Of a DNA stretch of 64,000 bases, positions 57,423 to 64,000 are shown piece by piece. A program made the position numbers and the translations under genes. The stretch is taken from positions 682,001 through 746,000 of the forward strand of contig JAUJYZ010000325.1 in assembly GCA_033675265.1 (NCBI GenBank), in the 5' to 3' direction. The number at the start of each line of letters is the position of its first letter. Positions within the stretch are counted from its first letter, which is position 1. Under the pieces are notes generated by a model that was not told the DNA's origin, did no database searches, and worked only from the letters and a program-made list of their open reading frames with translations. The DNA is from Actinostola sp. cb2023. Taxonomy: Eukaryota > Cnidaria > Anthozoa > Actiniaria > Actinostolidae.

Positions 57423-59447
57423 CGTAGATACTAAAACCCGGAACCAGCCACAACGACCCACAACGACCCACAACGACCCACAACGATCCACAACGACCCA
57501 CAACGATCCACACAACGACCCACAACGATCCACAACGACCCACCAGTGATACCAAATAACGATACAAAATCTCAAAAGTAAACAAGACCAAAATTCCACT
57601 CGCCGAATCGCCATTTGAACTCCAGTTACCGGTTTTACAAGTAGTTTCTTTGAGATGTGCTCATTCGGCGATAAAGCCGTACTTATTTCTTCCCTCATGC
57701 AGTGGGAATAGTTCAGTCCGTAGTCATGGATGATCTTAAGGTAAGAAAACATTACGTTTTTAATGCTAGTAGAGTTATTATACTTAACCCGTGAAACAAA
57801 AATTACTTGATAAAGTGTAATAGTCAAATCAGACACACACAAAATGAAATTATTTTCGGTACCAATGATTTTAGTGATGATATAATAATGTATTTATTCT
57901 CAAACAACAACAGGTTTACCTTGATGCATCCATGACTACGGAATGTTATTCCCACTGCACGAGGGATAAACGAAGTCGTCTCATGCAGTTGTCTCCCATT
58001 CACATGTCAAAATGTCAGTAGCGGAACGCCTGATTGTTTTCATTTTAGCCACAGAACCGACACAGAACCCGAGATCAGCACAAATCGTGGATATAATTTG
58101 GGTGTTCGGAAAACTAAGACCCCCAAAACTAAGACCCTAAGACCCTAAGACCCTAAGACCCTAAGCAATTATAAAATGTCCAAATCAGGCAAATCCAATG
58201 TTCTGTACTTTAATAAAAAAAGAAGAGAACAGAGGAAAGGCTGTGTTCGCACCACGATTAGCTTCAAAATCCCATGAGTTTCTCTGCCGTCTTGAGCCGG
58301 TGATAGTTGGTTCGATGATATCGAATAGGACTTAAAATATCCTGTCTTTTCGGCTATCCATGAATAAAACTACCCCCAGAATAACAGCTTCTTACTTTGA
58401 GGAGTAAAATTCCCGTGTCCAGTGGTTTTCCAGTGGCAGTTTTTCAAATCAGTTGGCAAGATAAGTTTTTACGGATATAGTCAGTAGCCGCCATATTTAA
58501 CACAGGTAACCCAAACACAACTATGCCCTACCACAGGAAACCCATAGAGCCGGTCCTAATGGAAGGAAACAGCGTTCCTCCTTTAGACTTATCAACCAAA
58601 AGAACCATACGCAGTTTAAAACATCAAGAAAATGGATTTAATATGTAAATATGTCATTCAAGAATGAAATTGACTAAGGTTGGAAGAATAGTTCTTTGTA
58701 TATCCCTGTGTGTATGGGTTACTTGTGTCAAAGATGGCGGCTGCTAAAACATGACTTATCTTGACTGATTGATTTGAAAAACTGCCACTGGAAAACCACT
58801 GGATACGTGAATTTTACTCCTCAAAGTAAGAAACTGTTTTACTTGGGGGTGGTTTTATTCATGGAAAGCCGAAAAGGTCGAAAAGACAGGATATTTTAAG
58901 TCCTATTCGGCACTATCATCCCGGCAATTTATCACTCAAACTTTTTTGAACTAGCTGAACTGAACGTCACCCAATTAATATTAAAGTACAGAACATTGGA
59001 TTTGCCTGATTTGGACATTTTATAATTTCTTAGGGTCTTAGGGTCTTAGGGTCTTAGGGTCTTAGGGTCTTAGTTTTGGGGGTCTTCAAAAACGGTTTTC
59101 CGAACACCCGATATAATTTTTATGAAATTCTTTAAACAGAATCTCGTATTTTTATTCAGTAAGCTTATAAGAAATAAGTACGGCTTTATCGCCGAATGAG
59201 CACATCTCAAAGAAACTACTTGTAAAACCGGTAACTGGAGTTCAAATGGCGATTCGGCGAGTGGAATTTTGGTCTTGTTTACTTTTGAGATTTTGTATCG
59301 TTATTTGGTATCACTGGTGGGTCGTTGTGGATCGTTGTGGGTCGTTGTGTGGATCGTTGTGGGTCGTTGTGGGTCGTTGTGGATCGTTGTGGCTCGTTGT
59401 GGCTCGTTGTGGGTCGTTGTGGCTGGTTCCGGGTTTTAGTATCTACG
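57423..59447. mobile_element. 2.0-kb giant foldback element with internal ACAACGACCC tandem repeats
   Basis: The outer arms (57423-~57690 and ~59178-59447) are inverse complements and contain a 10-bp tandem repeat CACAACGACC or GGTCGTTGTG. Inner arms also pair: TAAGACCCTAAGACCC (about 58135-58165) with its complement at 59035-59075, and 58290-58560 with 58690-58930. The whole element is therefore close to a single palindrome around 58600. Long modular inverted arms with internal tandem repeats resemble foldback (FB/TU-type) transposons. Overlapping frames over the 10-bp repeat are not genes. Confidence 0.75.
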
Positions 59448-59488
59448 AAGCTTGCTGTTCGTTCAAATCTCTTGTTGGTGGCCGTCAG

Positions 59489-59861
59489 TGTAGTTTCGAT
59501 CCAAAAGACAAAAAGCGACAAACTCAGATAATACCTTTACTTTCCACGAAGGATATTTCCAGGCATAAGTCTACTCTGACCTTTTCAGGTCCACAAAATG
59601 AAATCGATCTCATTCTTTGTCGGACATTTTTATTCACCGAGCCAGCTCATCTAAATTCCATTACAATATGTCCGTATAATCGAGCTTCACTTGGAATAGG
59701 ATGGACGCGAGGATCCAGCACAAGGTGTAGAGTTCCCCAAACCATTTCTGGTCATGACAAAAGCAAGGCAAGCACCTGGCCAAAGGGTGATCGAGGACTG
59801 GGAAAGGAAGAATCTTGGATCATATTACATCGTACTGGTTTGTTTGTACCAGTAGGTTCAG
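59489..59861 (+). CDS. Possible internal exon of a cnidarian gene (unrecognised domain)
   Basis: Open frame from an acceptor-like GTGGCCGTCAG to a donor CAG|GTGCGT. The peptide has a regular Cys/His pattern ([38 protein letters not shown]) and [23 protein letters not shown]. From memory this resembles a Cys-rich domain of expanded cnidarian gene families, sometimes repeat-associated. Sequence upstream of 59447 belongs to the foldback element and should be excluded. No other exons were identified. Confidence 0.35.
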
Positions 59862-60005
59862 GTGCGTTCAATGACATGCAGCTTCAGTTGTTGTTTACGG
59901 GATGACATTTATAGAGGAGAGTCCAAAACAAATGTCAGATCAGTCAATAAGTGATCACATGAGCAAACTAACTTTGGTGGTAAGTTTATTTTACAATCAT
60001 ACAGT

Positions 60006-61072
60006 TGAACCTCCCGTAAGCGGACACCTCCCGTAAGCGGACACCTCCCGTAAGCGGACACCTCCCGTAAGCGGACACCTCCCGTACCTCCCGTTAGCGG
60101 ACACCTCCCGTAAGCGGACACCTCCCGTAAGCAGGCACCTCCCGTAAGCGGACACCTCCCGTAAATGGACACCTCTCGTATGCGTACACCTCCCGTAAGC
60201 GGACACATCCCGCAAGCGGACACCTCCCGTAAGCGAACACCTCCCGTAAGCGGACACATCCCGTAAGCGGACACCTCCCGTAAGCGGCCACATCCCGTAA
60301 AAGCGCATTGGGACGAATGTGAAATGCGCTATATAAGAATGGCCATTATTAAAATACTAATGTTAATGGACACCTCCCGTAAGCGGACACCTCCCGTAAG
60401 CGGACACCTCCCGTAAGCGGCCACCTCCAGTAAGCGGACACCTCCCGTAAGCAGGCACCTCCCGTAAGCGGACACCTCCCGTAAGCGGACACCTCCCGTA
60501 AGCGGCCACCTCCCGTAAGCGGACACCTCCCGTAAGCAGGCACCTCCCGTAAGCGGACACCTCCCGTAAGCAGGCACCTCCCGTAAGCAGGCACCTCCCG
60601 TAAGCGGACACCTCCCGTAAGCAGGCACCTCCCGTAAGCGGACACCTCCCGTAAGCGGCCACCTCCAGTAAGCGGACACCTCCCGTAAGCAGGCACCTCC
60701 CGTAAGCGGACACCTCCCGTAAGCGGACACCTCCCGTAAGCGGCCACCTCCCGTAAGCGGACACCTCCTGTACCTCCCGTAAGCAGGCACCTCCCGTAAG
60801 CGGACACCTCCCGTAAGCGGACACCTCCCGTAAGCAGGCACCTCCCGTAAGCGGACACCTCCCGTAAAAGCGCATTGGGACGAATGTGAAATGCGCTATA
60901 TAAGAATGGCCATTATTAAAATATTAATGTTAATGGACACCTCCCGTAAGCGGACACCTCCCGTAAGCGGACACCTCCCGTAAGCGGACACCTCCCGTAA
61001 GCGGACACATCCCGTAAGCGGACACATCCCGTAAGCGGACACCTCCCGTAAGCGGACACCTCCCGTAAGCGG
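60006..61072. repeat. 17-bp minisatellite (CGGACACCTCCCGTAAG), three blocks
   Basis: Tandem 17-bp unit with variants (GCAGGCACC, GCGGCCACC, CACATCCC). It is split by two nearly identical ~70-bp inserts (60297-60366 and 60865-60934) reading AAGCGCATTGGGACGAATG ... AATGCGCTATATAAG. Because 17 is not a multiple of 3, all three frames of one strand stay open and give the same repeated peptide; these are not genes. Confidence 0.95.
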
Positions 61073-61079
61073 AAATATG

Positions 61080-61724
61080 CTTTATAGATAGTCAGTTGTG
61101 GTATTCTAAAACAGATACAAATGTAGAAGGCTCACTCTCGCCTTCTATCGGCTCCGATAGAAGGCTTGAGTTCGAGTTCTATCTGTTTAAAAATAGTATG
61201 CCAGGAGTGATACTCGACACTTGGTGCGCGTTTTAATCCTATTACAATGAAATGCATTTATTTGCAAATCTTAGTCATCCCTTCTGATGTGATAGTGTAA
61301 TTTGTATTTGTAAGCTTGATACATTTATGAATACCTTTATAAAATAAATATTAGGTACGAAAATAAGTCTGCAGCGCCGGACCACAGGAAGCCCATGTAT
61401 TTTTTTTCACGGGCAAGAAAATTTAAAACGTTTTATGAAAAAGATCAACTGTGGTTAGATACGACTAATGAAAGTAATTGACCTCGAAGAAATGAATTGA
61501 AGGCTTCGTATACATTATTTTCACTTGTCAGCTACTATCCAGCTCCCTTCCTGTACCCCCTGAGTATCATATGTGGTCACGTGAGTAAACAAGCAGCGGT
61601 TGAAAATATTCAGTGCAGTCCTCAACTGCAAATCATAACCAGAATATTCGTATTCCATCGATTGTTATCAAGCATCATATCAGAGGATACAATGAATGTT
61701 ACAAGTAAGAATCTAACCAAGAGG
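61080..61724. other. Intergenic, no gene recognised
   Basis: Short imperfect palindrome CGCCTTCTATCGGCTCCGATAG at 61139-61160. An 80-codon frame at 61497-61736 has no features to support it. Confidence 0.4.
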
Positions 61725-62520
61725 AAAGTACGCTAAAAATTGGGTCAAACTTTGACGTTAAACCCGGTTGCCTCGACGTCGTCTTGAACATTCATCGAAA
61801 GTTATAAATAGACAGTCGAAAAGGAAGACCATGGGATTACAATAAAACTGACGTTTCTCAAGTCCATATCCGTATCATTGAGGTAAGAGCTTCATAGTGA
61901 TTTGATTTTGGTGTATTTTATTCCCCAAAACTAGTGATTGAAGATCAGATAGGTATTTTCATACTACACTTGCTATGAGATATTGACCTGTAAAGGTCAA
62001 GTAAATAACACATTTTCACCAACTTTCGGCAGCTGTAGCTAATCGCTACATTATTTGCCCAAGGAAATGTTTACATATATGAAAAGATGATGATCATCCA
62101 TAGAGTTCACAAGCGCAGGCCAGAAAGATTTGAAGGTTTATCGCCTGGTGAAAATTAGCTTTGTTGAATAGATACTTTCGGCGAGTTAAAATGTATGCCT
62201 CGCCAAAAAAAAAAATTCGCTCATGAAACATAACGCAATTCACCTCAAAATCACGCAATCTAGTATTTAGACAGTGAGAAAGAAGGTCGTACGGTTTTTA
62301 AGAGCAGTACTGTTATTTTCCTTATTTCCGAGCTCGTTAAATGTGTCTCTAATTCTGACGTGTTTCGAGTCGATTTCAAGAGGACTTCGTTTATGACGAA
62401 TTTCTCGAAAATTAAAAAATATTTTTCGAAACTAACTACACAGCGAATTTAGATATATAATAGGCTAACACTGTGCGGAATTAAAAGAAAATCGGAGATA
62501 CCCCCCTTGCCAGTAAATTT
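61725..62520 (-). repeat. Right long inverted-repeat arm, unoccupied copy of the insertion site
   Basis: Inverse complement of 25181-25768 joined to 56808-~57000, uninterrupted at CCCCAAAACTAGTG (61923-61936). Divergence is low over 61929-62520 and higher, with indels, near 61740-61790. It defines both edges of the 31-kb insertion. Confidence 0.85.
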
Positions 62521-62546
62521 CGGGCCCTAGTAAATACTTGCTCTTA

Positions 62547-62799
62547 AGGTGCGGACACACATTGCGTGCAATATTGCTAGCAATTTTGTTGCAGCGTGTG
62601 TCCACCCATGAAACTGATTGCTCGCAATTGACTAGCGCGCGCTAATACGACGTAATTTGTTGCTCGCAATGTTGCTGAAGTAGGACTCGATTCTACTTCT
62701 GCAACATTGCGCGCAACATGTTGCAGAGGTGGACACACGCTGCAACAATACATGTTACAGGAAATGTTGCACGAAATGTTGCACCGTGTGTCCACACCT
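62547..62799. mobile_element. 253-bp MITE with 3-bp TTA duplication (Harbinger-like)
   Basis: The termini AGGTGCGGACACAC and GTGTGTCCACACCT are flanked by TTA (62544-62546 and 62800-62802). A TTA target is typical of PIF/Harbinger elements. The interior is packed with TTGCAACATTGC-like inverted motifs. No coding frame. Confidence 0.7.
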
Positions 62800-63019
62800 T
62801 TACTGCTGCGAATTTTCTGAGAAACCTGGTTTTCGTCAGGCCCGTTTTCACTGCAGTGTCATGTAGTATGCTTGTGTCGTTACTGAAAATCAGGTTTAAT
62901 CATCAACATTTGTAGATTTTGACTACTTGAGTCAGTCAGAGTCATCTAAAAGGTTAAAAGACCTGGAAAACTTGTTACGCTACATAAACCCTAGTGTCAG
63001 CATGAGAAAGTTCAATTTT

Positions 63020-63155
63020 CTTTCGTATCATCAGATTTTTATTCCCTCACTTGTGAGAATTAATAGTGAGACAAAGGGCACTAATTCAGTCTAACAAAAG
63101 AAAATGGGCAAAGCATTCTGGCACTTTTAGTCAAATGACGCCATCATGAATATGG
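63020..63155. mobile_element. Diverged relative of the foldback MITE at 24811
   Basis: Shares ATTTTTATTCCCTCA, AGAAAATGGGCAAAGCATTC and TGACGCCATCATG with 24850-24975. The outer AGGCGACTTGCA ends are not preserved. Confidence 0.6.
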
Positions 63156-63328
63156 CAAATATGGCCTCTTTTGCCGAGATATGAAGCGGTTTAAACTCTT
63201 CGACTTCGAGTCTAAACATTTTGATTCAGTCGAGAGAACTGTCAATTCGTGTATGTGCAACTGAATGTCTGTGTGGACGAAACTGAAATGGAGTGTGAAC
63301 ACGATACTATCACGTGATAACAGGACAC

Positions 63329-63725
63329 TTTCTAAACGAGCGGGGGACTGGGGCCGAGTTCAAATCATCAGTCTAATTAAATATACATCAGAACAAGCAT
63401 GTAAAATATATTAAGGTCATTTACCAAGTTGCAGGACTTTTGCTCACGTACACACAAAGTTACGAGCTTACAAATGTCACAAAAATAAGAGAGAATTGTA
63501 TGGATGGTCCCTCCATGGATCGTAAAAACACTGTCTTTTTACGATCCTCCAAACCTTATAGTCTCTGTATTTTTAGACATTTTTTAAAACATCGCTATTT
63601 TGTCTCTAAGTATTTCAAATTTTACAGTCTCACTAATTTGGATGCGCTCTTTCTTGTGAAAATATTTGTTTTGCAATTAGATTAGTTTTGAAGAACTCGG
63701 TCCCAGTCCATTGCTCGTTTAGAAA
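63329..63725. mobile_element. ~397-bp element with TTTCTAAACGAGC inverted ends
   Basis: The left end TTTCTAAACGAGCGGGGGACTGGGGCCGAGTTC pairs with the right end GAACTCGGTCCCAGTCC ATTGCTCGTTTAGAAA with few mismatches. The 81-codon frame inside has no recognisable domain. Target duplication is not clear. Confidence 0.65.
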
Positions 63726-63729
63726 ATAA

Positions 63730-64000
63730 TGACGCCATTGTATTTTTTTGGATATTTTGATTCAAGCATCCAAATCTTAACTAAATCTACCTTTTTACAT
63801 CGAAAAATATCGTTTTGAAGAGAACAATTCTCTAAAACGAACTGAACTATAATTGATTCATTGTTTTTACTTTATGTATTAGTCGATGAAATAAGTGTTT
63901 TTTTATTAAATTAAATTTTCATTGCATTCGTAGCCCAAAAGATACGAACAGTTTGTAAGAAAGTCGACTGAAAGTTTCAGGAAGGACTTCGCAGGAGACA
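63730..64000. other. AT-rich window end, nothing recognised
   Basis: No repeat boundary or coding signal that I can support. Confidence 0.4.

Noticed and set aside
57372..57842. 156-codon minus-strand frame with repeated GRCGSLWVV
   Set aside because: Translation of the 10-bp tandem repeats within the foldback element arm; the mirror frame exists at 59246.
58130..58165. Telomere-like CCCTAAGACCCTAAG repeat
   Set aside because: Unit is 8 bp (CCCTAAGA), not TTAGGG, and is mirrored at 59035-59075 as part of the foldback element.
59909..60875. Several overlapping 65-170 codon minus-strand frames with a repeated LREVSAYGRCPLTGG-type peptide
   Set aside because: They are the three frames of the 17-bp minisatellite; the period is not a multiple of 3 and no stop occurs, so openness is automatic.

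Overview
This is eukaryotic, repeat-dominated animal DNA, most likely from a cnidarian and probably an anthozoan (coral or sea anemone). The evidence is AT-rich DNA with very sparse coding sequence, a nanos-family germline gene, a non-LTR retrotransposon fragment of a type I associate with anthozoan genomes, many foldback and MITE elements, and Helitron-class (Helentron-like) arrays. I saw no operons, rRNA, tRNA or CRISPR. Species cannot be decided from this window.

Layout. 1-975 is a 17-bp minisatellite. 1.0-9.2 kb is stacked with short DNA transposons that have readable terminal inverted repeats (TIRs) and target-site duplications. 9.2-16.2 kb is mostly single-copy AT-rich non-coding DNA with a TCT microsatellite. 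16692-17354 is an intronless nanos gene with a complete double CCHC zinc finger and a probable CCR4-NOT-binding motif. 17.4-21.2 kb is non-coding. 21.2-25.1 kb holds an AGAAC array, foldback elements, a nested transposon stack and a ~120-bp satellite.

The main feature is 25769-56807. It looks like a 31-kb rolling-circle transposon complex of the Helentron/Helitron2 type. Units begin TACTCGGGC with a 5' hairpin and end GCCCGAGT, then a hairpin (ACGCTCATTGAGCGT), then CTTGT. The outer boundaries are supported inside the window. The flanking sequence (25181-25768 plus 56808-~57000) exists uninterrupted and inverted at ~61725-62520, and the unoccupied copy reads straight across the junction, as expected for a T|T insertion without target duplication. 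Inside the complex are at least eight shorter units, head-to-tail junctions, large inverted and direct duplications, and a transposon cysteine-protease-like gene whose two halves lie 20.4 kb apart. It also holds an intact intronless ferric-reductase/NADPH-oxidase-like gene (40978-42552), a possible captured first exon (47291-47500) and a LINE fragment.

57.0-61.7 kb, between the inverted arms, has a 2-kb giant foldback element, one possible exon and a second 17-bp minisatellite. 62.5-64 kb has two more MITE-like elements. Only nanos and the oxidoreductase look like intact cellular genes; they share no evident pathway. Unit boundaries were read by eye and may be off by a few bases. Family names rest on motifs and on recalled family features, not on database searches.
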